A stretch of 64,000 nucleotides of DNA from Proteiniphilum sp. UBA5384 (GTDB lineage: Bacteria > Bacteroidota > Bacteroidia > Bacteroidales > Dysgonomonadaceae), in the NCBI RefSeq assembly GCF_002410825.1, contig NZ_DHOS01000010.1:102270-166269 (forward strand), in the 5' to 3' direction. Below the pieces are notes generated by a model. The model was not told the DNA's origin. It did no database searches and saw only the letters and a program-made list of their open reading frames with translations. A program made the position numbers and the translations under genes. Below, one piece after another: positions 26,856-36,193 of the stretch (its first letter is position 1; every line of letters starts with the position of its first letter).

Positions 26856-27899
26856 ATGAAACGACTAAAAATAATTTATGGGATTTTTGTGATGCTATTA
26901 TTGTGTGTGTCATGTCAGGCGCAAAACAAAGAAACTGAAAATGTGATTATACCGGGTATCGAATGGAAAGATGCCAGCAAAAATCGTATCAACGCGCATG
27001 GAGGAGGTGTGTTGTATGAAAATGGTATTTATTATTGGTATGGAGAGCATAAGATCCCGGGTCGTTCAGAGGATGATAAAGCGGGAGGAGGAGTACATTG
27101 CTATTCGTCCGCAGATCTCTACAATTGGAAAGATGAGGGAGTAATACTTTCAGTAGATTACGATAACCCCGATAGTGAGATTGCATTTGGATGTATTTTG
27201 GAGCGCCCAAAGGTTGTTTATAATGAAATTACTTCCAAATATATGATGTATTTCAAACTCTATCCTAAAGGAAAAGGATACAAATACGGTTATTTAGGCG
27301 TAGCCACAGCAGATTCACCGAGTGGCCCATTTACATATAGTCACAAATTCTTAGCAGCTGATTCAGAAGAAGGATCAGGAGATTTTACTTTATTCAAGGA
27401 TACGGATGGTTCAGTGTACCATTTCACCGTGCGTAAACCGGATAAAGCATTTGTTGTTGGTAAATTTAATAGAGAATATACTTATCCCGATGGAGCGTAT
27501 AGGGTAATGGAAGAAATACCTCCACACACGGAAGCTCCTGCTATTTTTGTACAAGATGGTCGCTATTTTATCTTGGGTTCCGGCTCTACCGGGTGGAAGC
27601 CCAATACTGCCAGGGCGTTCACCGCTACCTCTCTTTTAGGCCCCTATAAAGAATTAGGAAATCCAACCAAAGGAGTGAATCCGCATAATGGTATGAATGA
27701 GGAGAAGACTTTTGGAGGACAGTCATCCTATATAATAAAAGTAGAGGGCAAAGAGAACGCATTTATCGCCATGTTTGACCTCTGGAAACCGGAACATCCT
27801 TTTGACGGTTTGTTCGTTTGGCTGCCGATTGAAGTAGAAGGAGATACTTTTAATATAGAGTGGAGAGATAAATGGGATTTGTCGGTTTTTGAAAAATAA
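26856..27899 (+). CDS. GH43-family glycoside hydrolase, exo-beta-1,3-galactanase-like
   Basis: This protein of 347 residues (lipobox VSC, Cys20) is a five-bladed beta-propeller GH43 enzyme. Seen motifs are NAHGGGVLYENGIYYWYGEH, an ERPKVVYN strand, GDFTLFKDTDGSVYHF and HTEAPAIF. The usual N-terminal GH43 base Asp is absent; NAHGG stands in its place. Glu206 (HTEAP) fits the acid and Gln269 (FGGQSSY) fits the Gln used in place of the base in exo-beta-1,3-galactanases (subfamily 24). The upstream ATG at 26763 overlaps the previous gene, so the start before the signal peptide is chosen. It starts 7 bp after the GH-A paralogue. Confidence 0.75.
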   Translation: MKRLKIIYGIFVMLLLCVSCQAQNKETENVIIPGIEWKDASKNRINAHGGGVLYENGIYYWYGEHKIPGRSEDDKAGGGVHCYSSADLYNWKDEGVILSVDYDNPDSEIAFGCILERPKVVYNEITSKYMMYFKLYPKGKGYKYGYLGVATADSPSGPFTYSHKFLAADSEEGSGDFTLFKDTDGSVYHFTVRKPDKAFVVGKFNREYTYPDGAYRVMEEIPPHTEAPAIFVQDGRYFILGSGSTGWKPNTARAFTATSLLGPYKELGNPTKGVNPHNGMNEEKTFGGQSSYIIKVEGKENAFIAMFDLWKPEHPFDGLFVWLPIEVEGDTFNIEWRDKWDLSVFEK

Positions 27900-28019
27900 A
27901 AAGAGTATAAGAAGGGGAGTGAGTGTAAAAGATTGATTATTATTCCGGTAAAAAGAAGATATCAAAATCAATATCACTTCGGACAATATCAAAGGTGATG
28001 AATTAAAAGTCAATGTCAG

Positions 28020-29642
28020 ATGAAAATAAATTACAACTCCTCCATCATCAAAGCGCTGTCTCTCTCCGTGCTCATTCCGGGAAATTTAGCCATGTGTACC
28101 CGGGATCATGCCGGAAACAGTCAGCCCCCTAACATCCTTTTCTGTATTGCGGACGATGCCTCGTTCCATCATTTTGGCATGGCAGGTTGCAGTTGGGTTG
28201 AAACACCAGTTTTTGACCGGGTTGCCTCGGAAGGTCTATTCTTCAATAACTGCTATACCTCCAATGCGAAATCCGCCCCCTCACGGGCGAGTATTCTCAC
28301 GGGTCGTTATTCATGGCAGTTGAAAGAAGGAGGGAACCATATCACCAATTTCCCTTCCGAGTTCAAGGTCTTTACAGAGGCGCTTTCCGATAACGGCTAT
28401 ATGGTGGCATATACCGGGAAGGGATGGGCTCCCGGAAACCCGGGGATGGTGGACGGGCAGCCAAGGTTGTTGACAGGCAAGCACTATAATAAAAATAGGA
28501 CGACCGCCCCGACAGCTTCAATGAGCACGGAAGACTACGTGGCCAATTTTATCGAGTTCCTGGATAAAGACGGTAGCGGCGGTAAACCCTGGTTTTTCTG
28601 GTTTGGCAGCCGTGAACCGCATAGGGCTTACGAATACGGTTCGGGTATCACCCTGGGAGGAAAGAGCACGGACATGATTGACGAAGTACCTCCTTTCTGG
28701 CCGGACACGGAAGAGGTGCGTACCGACATGCTCGATTATGCCTTCGAGATAGAATATTTTGACACACAGATCGGAAAAATGCTCGATGAGCTTGAGAAGA
28801 GGGGAATGCTCGACAATACCATCATCGTCGTCACTTCCGACAACGGGATGCCCTTCCCGCGCGCCAAGGCCAATAATTATGAATATTCCCATCATCTTCC
28901 GTTGGCAATCATGTGGAAAAGCGGAATAAATAAACCCGGAAGGAAAATCAACGATCTGGTTAATTTTGTCGATTTGGCCCCTACGTTCCTTGACGCGGCA
29001 GCTATCGAGTGGGAGTCCTCCGGAATGCATTCCTCGCCCGGAAAGAGTTTGGTAAATATTTTTAAAAGTCGGAAAGACGGCAAGGTGGATCCGGAAAGAA
29101 GTTACACGTTGCTTGGGCGGGAACGGGACGATATTGGCCGCCCCGACAACCAGGGCTATCCCATAAGGGCTATTATTTCCGGCGATTTTCTGTACATTAA
29201 CAACTTAAAGCCCCATCTGATGCCTGCGGGTAATCCGGAAACGGGTTATCTGGATATCGACGGTTCGCCTACCAAGACAATTATCCTGGATATGATGCGC
29301 GATGGCGTTGACAGTTCATATTATACACTCTCGATGGGATTGCGTCCGGCCGAAGAACTGTATAACCTCCGGGAGGATTCTTTCTGCGTGGGGAATCTTG
29401 CCGGAGAAGAGCAGTATGCCTCAATACAGGGAGAACTGCGGGAGTTGTTATTCTCACATTTACGTGAACAGGAAGATCCGAGGGTGGTAGGAGATGGTGA
29501 TATCTTCGACCGTTATCCTTATGACGACCCGTCATCCTGGGATTTTTATGAAAAAGTGGTGGACGGTACGATCAAAGAACCTTGGACATTGACCCCCTGG
29601 GTGAATCCAACGGATTATGAGGCGTATAAGAAACATGAGTAA
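28020..29642 (+). CDS. S1-family sulfatase, serine type
   Basis: This 540-residue arylsulfatase-fold enzyme removes sulfate esters. The formylglycine core is Ser85-Ala-Pro-Ser-Arg in SAPSRASILTGR, so it is the serine type that needs an anaerobic sulfatase-maturating enzyme, which is not in this window. Metal-binding residues are in NILFCIADDASFHHFG and IIVVTSDNGMPFPR. The N-terminus has a signal peptide and a weak lipobox (LAMC). The gene comes 120 bp after the GH43 gene and 15 bp before the GH35 gene. Its base composition is richer in G+C than the genes upstream, so it may have been added with the GH35 gene. The sulfated sugar is not known from the sequence. Confidence 0.9.
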   Translation: MKINYNSSIIKALSLSVLIPGNLAMCTRDHAGNSQPPNILFCIADDASFHHFGMAGCSWVETPVFDRVASEGLFFNNCYTSNAKSAPSRASILTGRYSWQLKEGGNHITNFPSEFKVFTEALSDNGYMVAYTGKGWAPGNPGMVDGQPRLLTGKHYNKNRTTAPTASMSTEDYVANFIEFLDKDGSGGKPWFFWFGSREPHRAYEYGSGITLGGKSTDMIDEVPPFWPDTEEVRTDMLDYAFEIEYFDTQIGKMLDELEKRGMLDNTIIVVTSDNGMPFPRAKANNYEYSHHLPLAIMWKSGINKPGRKINDLVNFVDLAPTFLDAAAIEWESSGMHSSPGKSLVNIFKSRKDGKVDPERSYTLLGRERDDIGRPDNQGYPIRAIISGDFLYINNLKPHLMPAGNPETGYLDIDGSPTKTIILDMMRDGVDSSYYTLSMGLRPAEELYNLREDSFCVGNLAGEEQYASIQGELRELLFSHLREQEDPRVVGDGDIFDRYPYDDPSSWDFYEKVVDGTIKEPWTLTPWVNPTDYEAYKKHE

Positions 29643-29657
29643 ATAATATAAACCAAA

Positions 29658-32003
29658 ATGAAAAAAAGTATCTTTTTAGTCGGTGTTATTTTGGCTGTAC
29701 TGACAAGTAGTTGTAACAACCGCGAGAAAGGGTCGTTCAATATAGGACAGAACACTTTTCTCCTGAATAACGAACCTTACGTGGTGAAGGCGGCGGAACT
29801 TCATTATCCGCGTATCCCCCGCGAATATTGGGAACACCGTATTGAAATGACCAAAGCGTTAGGAATGAATACGATCTGTCTTTATATCTTCTGGAATATC
29901 CATGAACCGGAAGAAGGTAAATTCGATTTTACAGGGAATAACGACGTGGCCGCCTTCTGCCGGCTGGCACAGAAGCATGGGATGCAGGTGATCGTACGCC
30001 CCGGCCCTTATGTCTGCGCCGAATGGGAGATGGGCGGACTTCCTTGGTGGCTGCTGAAGAGGAGTGATATTAAACTTCGTGATAACGATCCCTATTATCT
30101 GGAGCGTACACGGTTGTTTATGAATGAAGTAGGGAAACAGTTGGCAGACTTGCAGATAACAAGGGGCGGAAATATTATCATGTTCCAGGTGGAAAATGAA
30201 TATAGTGCCTATGGTACCAACAAGGAATATGTAGCCAATATACGCGATATTGTGAAAGAGGCGGGATTGGGAGAGGTGCCTCTTTTCCAGTGCGACTGGA
30301 ATTCCAATTTCGAGAACAACGCACTCGACGACCTGCTGTGGACGATCAATTTCGGGACCGGTGCGAATATAGAAGACCAGTTCCGCCGCTTGAAAGAACT
30401 GCGCCCCGAAAGCCCGTTGATGTGCAGCGAATTCTGGTCCGGTTGGTTCGACCACTGGGGCGGGCAACACGAAACAAGCAGCGCGGAAGCACTCGTGGCA
30501 GGATTGAAGGAAATGCTCGATCAGGATATCTCATTCAGCCTGTACATGACACACGGAGGAACAAGTTTCGGACATTGGGGCGGCGCCAATTTTCCCAATT
30601 TCTCGCCTACCACCACTTCCTATGACTATGATGCTCCCATCAACGAATATGGACGGGCAACGCCCAAGTACTACGAAGTGCGTAAACTATTGGAACAATA
30701 CCTCCCCGAAGGAGAACAATTGGCTCCGGTGCCGGATTCGATACCGACCATTTCGATCTCAGAATTTGAGTTGACAGAAAATGCTGTTTTATTCGATAAC
30801 CTTCCCGAGCCGAAACGGAGTGAAGATATTAAATCGATGGAATACTTCGATCAGGGGTGGGGAAGCATCTTATATCGTACCAAACTGAAGGAATTGGCTG
30901 TACGCCAGACATTAGTGATCACCGAGGCCCACGACTGGACACAGGTATTCCTTAATGGTGAGCGGATCGCCACACTCAGCCGATTAAAAGGGGAAGGAAC
31001 CGTCGTGCTGCCTCCCGTGAAGGAGGGCGATGTGCTGGATATCCTTGTGGAAGCGATGGGACGTATGAACTTCGGTGAAGGGATATATGACCGGAAGGGA
31101 ATCACCGAAAAGGTGGAACTCATTTCTGAAAATGGGACAACCGACCTGAAAGACTGGAAAGTGTACAACATCCCCGTAGATTACGAATTTGCCAAAAATC
31201 GGATTTACAAGGATGAAGCGAACAGCGAAGGACACCCCGCTTTTTACCGGGCAAGCTTCACGCTTGATGAGATCGGGGATACTTTCCTCGACATGAGTAC
31301 ATGGAGCAAAGGAATGGCATGGGTGAATGGACATGCCATCGGGCGTTACTGGCAGATTGGGCCTCAACAGGCATTGTATGTGCCCGGATGCTGGCTGAAA
31401 AAAGGAGAAAACGAAGTAATCGTGTTGGATATGGCTTCTCCTGAAAAGGCATCGCTGACAGGATTGCGTGCCCCCACTCTTGATGAACTCTCACTACTAG
31501 GTTCAGCGTATACACACCGGAAAGTGGGCGAAGAGTTGAATCTCGAACGAGAGCAACCCTATTATGCCGGATCATTCAAACCCGGGAACGGGTGGCAGCA
31601 TGTGAAATTCGGAAAACAGGAGCTGATCCGTTATTTCTGTCTTAAATCACTTAATTCACACGGAGGAGACGACTATGCAGCTATTGCTGAACTGGAATTG
31701 CTTGGCGAAGATGGAAAACCTATTTCTCGTCAACATTGGAAAGTGGTATATGCCGACAGTGAAGAGACGAATGATGCCAATAACATTGCATCCAATGTAT
31801 TCGACCTGCAGGAATCGACTTTCTGGCATACCGATTATTCTGCCACTAACCCCGGACATCCTCATCATATCGTGATTGATTTAGGGGAAGACAAGGTGAT
31901 AAGCGGATTTTCATACCTACCACGCCCCGAATCGGGAAAACCGGGCATGATAAAGGATTACAGGATATATGTAAAGGATTCACCTTTTAAATTATTCAAA
32001 TAA
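29658..32003 (+). CDS. GH35 beta-galactosidase lipoprotein
   Basis: This 781-residue lipoprotein (signal ending LTSSC) belongs to GH35, which cleaves terminal beta-galactose. The TIM barrel shows AAELHYPRIPREYWEHRI and the conserved RPGPYVCAEWEMGGLPWWL. Glu181 in FQVENEYSAYG is the acid/base and Glu258 in MCSEFWSGWFDHWGG is the nucleophile, both where the family has them. After beta-sandwich domains, the last 150 residues look like a discoidin/CBM32-type module (NIASNVFDLQESTFWHTDY, HHIVIDLGEDKVISGFSYLP). It is the last intact gene of the locus and would release galactose from the oligosaccharides exposed by the GH43 and sulfatase. Confidence 0.95.
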   Translation: MKKSIFLVGVILAVLTSSCNNREKGSFNIGQNTFLLNNEPYVVKAAELHYPRIPREYWEHRIEMTKALGMNTICLYIFWNIHEPEEGKFDFTGNNDVAAFCRLAQKHGMQVIVRPGPYVCAEWEMGGLPWWLLKRSDIKLRDNDPYYLERTRLFMNEVGKQLADLQITRGGNIIMFQVENEYSAYGTNKEYVANIRDIVKEAGLGEVPLFQCDWNSNFENNALDDLLWTINFGTGANIEDQFRRLKELRPESPLMCSEFWSGWFDHWGGQHETSSAEALVAGLKEMLDQDISFSLYMTHGGTSFGHWGGANFPNFSPTTTSYDYDAPINEYGRATPKYYEVRKLLEQYLPEGEQLAPVPDSIPTISISEFELTENAVLFDNLPEPKRSEDIKSMEYFDQGWGSILYRTKLKELAVRQTLVITEAHDWTQVFLNGERIATLSRLKGEGTVVLPPVKEGDVLDILVEAMGRMNFGEGIYDRKGITEKVELISENGTTDLKDWKVYNIPVDYEFAKNRIYKDEANSEGHPAFYRASFTLDEIGDTFLDMSTWSKGMAWVNGHAIGRYWQIGPQQALYVPGCWLKKGENEVIVLDMASPEKASLTGLRAPTLDELSLLGSAYTHRKVGEELNLEREQPYYAGSFKPGNGWQHVKFGKQELIRYFCLKSLNSHGGDDYAAIAELELLGEDGKPISRQHWKVVYADSEETNDANNIASNVFDLQESTFWHTDYSATNPGHPHHIVIDLGEDKVISGFSYLPRPESGKPGMIKDYRIYVKDSPFKLFK

Positions 32004-32082
32004 CTGGATTGTTGAAGAAAATGGACGTTACTCTCTTTTCGGAGAATGAAAATAGAAACTTCTCACGGTTGACTCTCAGGTA

Positions 32083-32483
32083 GAGTTTGTCTTCTATGAT
32101 ATGATCAACCGGGTATGCGGCCTGATCAATTTACACCACTTCGAACGACTCTTTATAGAATGGTCATCCCATATGAAGGAGAGCGGCAAACTGGACAAGG
32201 TGATAGCTATTGACGGGAAGAGTATCGGGGTTCCCCGGATTCTTTCCACGGTAAATTCCCCATCCATCTGGTTCATGCCTGGAGCGTGGAACAGAACCCA
32301 TGCTTTGGCCAAAGGAAAACGGAATCGAAAAACAACGAGATCGCCGCTCCAATTTTCGCCATTGTATGGAAAATTTCCTTGAACTTATTGAAAAAGGTTA
32401 AAGTTCCGAAAGGAAGCCTAGTTTCCAAAAGACGGAGAGCCGGTTGGGATAAGGATAATCTTCTTTCATTGCTAAAGTTTTAA
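32083..32483 (+). pseudogene. Degenerate ISAs1-family transposase remnant
   Basis: This region reads like an ISAs1-type transposase in pieces. The first frame gives INRVCGLINLHHFERLFIEW and then KLDKVIAIDGKSI, which is the conserved IAIDGK block of the family. After a frame change near 32286 the next frame continues as CFGQRKTESKNNEIAA. The C-terminal end, NLLKKVKVPKGSLV followed by RRRAGWDKDNLL, also matches the family ending. The central catalytic part is missing and no inverted repeats are evident, so it is a dead fragment. It separates the GH35 end of the polysaccharide locus from the SGNH hydrolase. Confidence 0.78.
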
Positions 32484-32577
32484 TGCGTTGCCCTTGGAGA
32501 TAATAATATGTTTTCCTTTTAAGATGTATAAAATTATTACCTTTACGATTCAATACCCAACGATCAAAAAAATAAGA

Positions 32578-33666
32578 ATGAAAACATCAAAATTAATGCT
32601 GCTTTTTTGCCTTTTCACCATGGCTCCCATCAGCTATCTTTTGGGGCAACAGATCGGCAATGTTGTCTATGTGGATGCGAAAGAACTGACTCTGATAGGT
32701 AAAGCTAATCCTACACCTCATCATTATCACCGAATTGATACTTTACAGTATCAGACGATGCCGGCTGCGGTGAAGAAGTTATTTACCAACTCGGCGGGAT
32801 TGGCCATTGTTTTCAAAACAAACAGCAATACAATTTCGGCACGGTGGACCACTGCAAATCCAAAGACGAGTAGTAACATGACTGCTATCGCGCATAAGGG
32901 CCTTGATCTCTATATAAAACGGGACGGAGAGTGGATTTTTGCCGGAGTAGGACGTCCAACGGTCAATTCCACTACAGCACAGGTAGTGCAAAATATGGAG
33001 GATGGAGAGAAAGAATGCTTGTTATATCTCCCTCTGTATGATGAAATTAAAAGTTTAGAAATCGGAGTCGCTGAAGATAGTTTTATAGAACCGTCTGTTA
33101 ATCCATTCCGTAAAAAGGTACTGATTTATGGATCCAGCATCACCCAAGGGGCATCTGCCAGCAGGCCGGGAATGGCATATCCCGCACGCTTGTCCAGAAA
33201 GTCGGGTATCAACTTTATTAATCTTGGATTAAGCGGAAATGGGAAAATGCATCAACCGGTAGCCGATATGCTTGCAGATATTGAAGCGGATGCTTATATT
33301 CTTGATTGTGCCGCTAACCCAAGCCCGGATGAGATCAGCCAACGCACCGGATACCTTGTGAAAACCATCCGCAATCGATATCCCGGTGCACCAATCATTA
33401 TGATCCAGAGCGTTGTGCGTGAGGGTGGAAACTTTGATGTGAAAGTAAAAGAACGGGTGACCGGCCAAAACAAAAACTTCAAACATGAATTTGAAAAATT
33501 AAAGTCCGCAGGAATAAAGGACCTTTATTTTATTGAAGGTGAACTCCTGGGCACTGATCATGAAGGAACCACGGATGGCGTGCATCCCAATGATTTGGGT
33601 TTTGACAGGATATTGGATGTGATTGAAAATCCTATTCTGGAGATCCTCCGGCAATATGGGGTCTGA
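32578..33666 (+). CDS. SGNH/GDSL-family hydrolase, secreted
   Basis: This protein of about 362 residues has a signal peptide (MKTSKLMLLF then a hydrophobic core), an N-terminal beta-rich region (about 25-175) and an SGNH hydrolase domain. Block I is LIYGSSITQGASA with the catalytic Ser, block II NLGLSGNGKM, and block V DGVHPNDLGF with the catalytic Asp and His. The two-domain form is typical of Bacteroidetes esterases that act on acylated sugars; the exact ester is unknown. An ATG at 32488 would add 30 residues but lies before the signal peptide. A short decayed copy of part of its domain is seen at 34677-34756. Confidence 0.82.
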   Translation: MKTSKLMLLFCLFTMAPISYLLGQQIGNVVYVDAKELTLIGKANPTPHHYHRIDTLQYQTMPAAVKKLFTNSAGLAIVFKTNSNTISARWTTANPKTSSNMTAIAHKGLDLYIKRDGEWIFAGVGRPTVNSTTAQVVQNMEDGEKECLLYLPLYDEIKSLEIGVAEDSFIEPSVNPFRKKVLIYGSSITQGASASRPGMAYPARLSRKSGINFINLGLSGNGKMHQPVADMLADIEADAYILDCAANPSPDEISQRTGYLVKTIRNRYPGAPIIMIQSVVREGGNFDVKVKERVTGQNKNFKHEFEKLKSAGIKDLYFIEGELLGTDHEGTTDGVHPNDLGFDRILDVIENPILEILRQYGV

Positions 33667-33714
33667 GAGAGATAGTGAATGACCCAATATAAGTTAGAGA
33701 TAAAACAATCGATT

Positions 33715-34653
33715 ATGATGAGAAATAAATTACACGGTACTGTCGTTTTTATTTTTAGCTCTTTCATTTTTCTTACAGCATGTAAAAGTCCTTCGGGGTT
33801 AGTGTCGCAAGATGTGAGGAATGCCGAGGCAATAAGGGCCGATTTGATAAATCCCAATTTGAACAAAGTGCTTGTGGCCGCGCATCGGGGCGATTGGCGT
33901 TATGCGATGGAAAATTCACTACCGGCCATAGAGAATGCCATAAAAATGGGAGTGGATATCGTGGAGCTGGATATCCAACGCACAAAAGATGGACAGCTCA
34001 TACTGATGCATGACGCCACATTGGATCGTACCACTACCGGGAAAGGTAAAGTTGCAGAGTGGACCCTGGATTCTATCAAGACGTTAAGGTTAAGGAATGG
34101 GTGTGCAATCAGGACGAAAGAAGTGGTGCCGACACTGGAAGAGGCGCTGTTATTGGCGAAAGGGAAGATTTTACTGAATCTGGACAAGGCCGACCGTTAT
34201 TTTGATGAGGTATATGCCCTTTTGAAAAAGACCGGTACTGAAAGGCAAATAATCATGAAAGGAAGTAAATCCCCCCGGCAGGTTAAAGAGCAGTTCGGGA
34301 ATTATCTCGACGATGTGATCTATATGCCTATTGTCAATCTGGATAAGGAAAATGCTGAAAAGATAATCGATGATTTTATATCCGATTTTAATCCTGTGGC
34401 ATTCGAATTACTTTTTGTTTCCGATACCAATCCTCTCCCCAAACAGTTGGTGCCTAATCTAAAAGGGAAATCACTGATTTGGTATAACACATTGTGGGAT
34501 ACCATGGCGGGAGGACATGATGACGATATGTCGCTGGAGGATCCGGATAAAGGCTATGGCTACCTGATCGATACTTTGGGGGCACGCCTGATTCAAACTG
34601 ACCGGCCGGCTTATTTGTTGGAATATCTAAAAAGAAGAGGTTTGCGCAATTAG
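33715..34653 (+). CDS. Glycerophosphodiester phosphodiesterase, lipoprotein
   Basis: This protein of about 312 residues is a lipoprotein (IFLTACKS lipobox) with a GDPD TIM-barrel. The conserved motifs are AAHRGDWRYAMENSLPAIEN (the HR and E-N pair), VDIVELDIQRTKDGQLILMH (metal Glu and Asp) and HDATLDRTTTGKG. The C-terminal YGYLIDTLGARLIQTDRPAY matches the family ending. It hydrolyses glycerophosphodiesters to glycerol-3-phosphate and an alcohol. The in-frame ATG at 33679 would add 12 residues before the signal; two ATG codons at 33715 and 33718 fit better. It starts about 50 bp after the SGNH hydrolase gene. Confidence 0.88.
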   Translation: MMRNKLHGTVVFIFSSFIFLTACKSPSGLVSQDVRNAEAIRADLINPNLNKVLVAAHRGDWRYAMENSLPAIENAIKMGVDIVELDIQRTKDGQLILMHDATLDRTTTGKGKVAEWTLDSIKTLRLRNGCAIRTKEVVPTLEEALLLAKGKILLNLDKADRYFDEVYALLKKTGTERQIIMKGSKSPRQVKEQFGNYLDDVIYMPIVNLDKENAEKIIDDFISDFNPVAFELLFVSDTNPLPKQLVPNLKGKSLIWYNTLWDTMAGGHDDDMSLEDPDKGYGYLIDTLGARLIQTDRPAYLLEYLKRRGLRN

Positions 34654-34676
34654 ATAATTCCTTTGATGGTAATATT

Positions 34677-34756
34677 TGAACCCTTCCGCGATTGAAATTT
34701 CGGTGCGCCAATGATTATGATCCGGAGCGTGGTGCGTGAAGGTGAAAACTTTTGAG
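34677..34756 (+). pseudogene. 80-bp remnant of an SGNH hydrolase gene
   Basis: This short stretch aligns with 33361-33440 inside the SGNH hydrolase gene. The better part, from GGTGCGCCAATGATTATGAT onward, differs at about 6 of 50 bases, and the upstream 30 bases are also clearly related. In frame it reads GAPMIMIRSVVREGENF and then a stop. It is a fragment of a second, related copy, now isolated between the glycerophosphodiesterase and the phosphatase genes. Confidence 0.65.
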
Positions 34757-34872
34757 ACTAATGGAGGTTTGAAATTGTTAAAATTTCTGTTTCAGTTTTT
34801 GTTTGATCATAAGATTGATATATTTGTAGATAGTTTTTACGTGAAGAGGCTTGAATATTAAATAACAGACAG

Positions 34873-36189
34873 ATGAAAGGAATGAAGTATTTTTATGGAC
34901 TATTGATGCTGTTGTGCATCACGTTGAGTATCCACGCACAAACGGCACAAGAGGAGATTTTTGAAAATATAAACCTTGCAGGTGGCAACTATTATGCTTA
35001 TCCAACACCTTCCGGAAAACATACGGCACCCCCAAAAGGATATGCCCCTTTTTATTTAAGTCATTATGCCCGTCATGGATCCCGCTTTCTGATCAATGAA
35101 GAAAAAGCCTATAACGAACCGGTTCGGGTACTAAAAGCAGCGGATAAAGCAGATGTGTTGACCGGGGCGGGCAAACAAATACTTATAATTACGGACAGTA
35201 TGGCCAATATGGCCAGAAAGCGTTATGGAGAACTCACTCCGGTAGGTGTACGCCAACATCAGGGTATTGCTGAAAGAATGTATCAGGATTATCCGCAAAT
35301 ATTCCGGAAAAAAGCGCATATCGATGCCCGTTCCACCATTATAATCCGTTGTATCCTTTCGATGACTTCCCAGTGTTTACAATTGAAGGAGTTGAATCCA
35401 CAACTTACATTCAGCTATGACGCAAGCGAGCATGATATGTATTATATGAATTATTCTGATGATTTCTTTTCGGCGGAAAGGAAGAAAAACGATAAAGCTA
35501 CAAAGGACCTTCAACGAAAGTTTGTCCATCCTGAACGGCTCATGAAGGTAATGTTCAAGGATATGAATTATGTTGAGGAGCATATTGATTCGGAAAACCT
35601 GATGATTGCGCTGTTTGAGATGGCTCGTAATATGCAGAGCCATGATACCGGTCTGGATTTGTTCAGCTTCTTTACCAAACAGGAGTGCTACGACCTGTGG
35701 AAGAGGGATAATATCCGTTGGTATATACGTTCCGCGGCTACGCCCCTGTCGGACGGACAACTCCCATTTGTGGAAGCTAATTTATTGGAAAATATACTGA
35801 ACACGGCGGATACCTGCCTGACAAAAAAGGAAAGCAGTGCGACCCTGCGATTTGGGCATGAGTCCTGCCTACTTCCATTGGCTTGTTTAATGGAATTGGG
35901 CAACTGTGGATACCAAACTGACGATTTAGAGAATCTGCATGAAGTATGGAGAGCCTATAAATTCTTCCCCATGGCGAGCAACATTCAACTGGTATTCTAT
36001 CGGCACAAGAAAAATCCGGATATTTTAGTCAAAATACTGCTTAACGAGGAGGAACAGATGATTCCCGTGGAGAGCGATATGGCGCCTTATTACCGATGGA
36101 AGGATGTGGAACAGTATTATCGTACAAAATTGGATGCAGGCTTGAAGCATCTGCCGGCTGTCGAAAAAATGGTGGCCGATATCATTTGA
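34873..36189 (+). CDS. Histidine acid phosphatase, phytase/MINPP-like
   Basis: This 438-residue exported protein (signal about 1-22, ending SIHAQ) has the branch-2 histidine phosphatase motif YLSHYARHGSRF with Arg67-His68. A second Arg lies in the DARSTIIIRCILSMTSQCLQ region, and a candidate proton donor in LRFGHESCLLPLACLMELGN. The HE pair in place of the usual HD resembles MINPP-type phytases rather than AppA. It would remove phosphate from inositol phosphates or other sugar phosphates in the periplasm; the substrate is inferred. It is convergent with the RNase H gene, whose stop is 4 bp away. Confidence 0.8.
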   Translation: MKGMKYFYGLLMLLCITLSIHAQTAQEEIFENINLAGGNYYAYPTPSGKHTAPPKGYAPFYLSHYARHGSRFLINEEKAYNEPVRVLKAADKADVLTGAGKQILIITDSMANMARKRYGELTPVGVRQHQGIAERMYQDYPQIFRKKAHIDARSTIIIRCILSMTSQCLQLKELNPQLTFSYDASEHDMYYMNYSDDFFSAERKKNDKATKDLQRKFVHPERLMKVMFKDMNYVEEHIDSENLMIALFEMARNMQSHDTGLDLFSFFTKQECYDLWKRDNIRWYIRSAATPLSDGQLPFVEANLLENILNTADTCLTKKESSATLRFGHESCLLPLACLMELGNCGYQTDDLENLHEVWRAYKFFPMASNIQLVFYRHKKNPDILVKILLNEEEQMIPVESDMAPYYRWKDVEQYYRTKLDAGLKHLPAVEKMVADII

Positions 36190-36193
36190 TAAA

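Noticed and set aside
30290..30625. 111-codon frame inside the GH35 gene
   Set aside because: Arg-rich shadow of the high-G/C GH35 coding sequence in another frame.
32101..32382. A 93-codon frame as an intact gene
   Set aside because: It is only the N-terminal piece of a transposase remnant; the family sequence continues in another frame.
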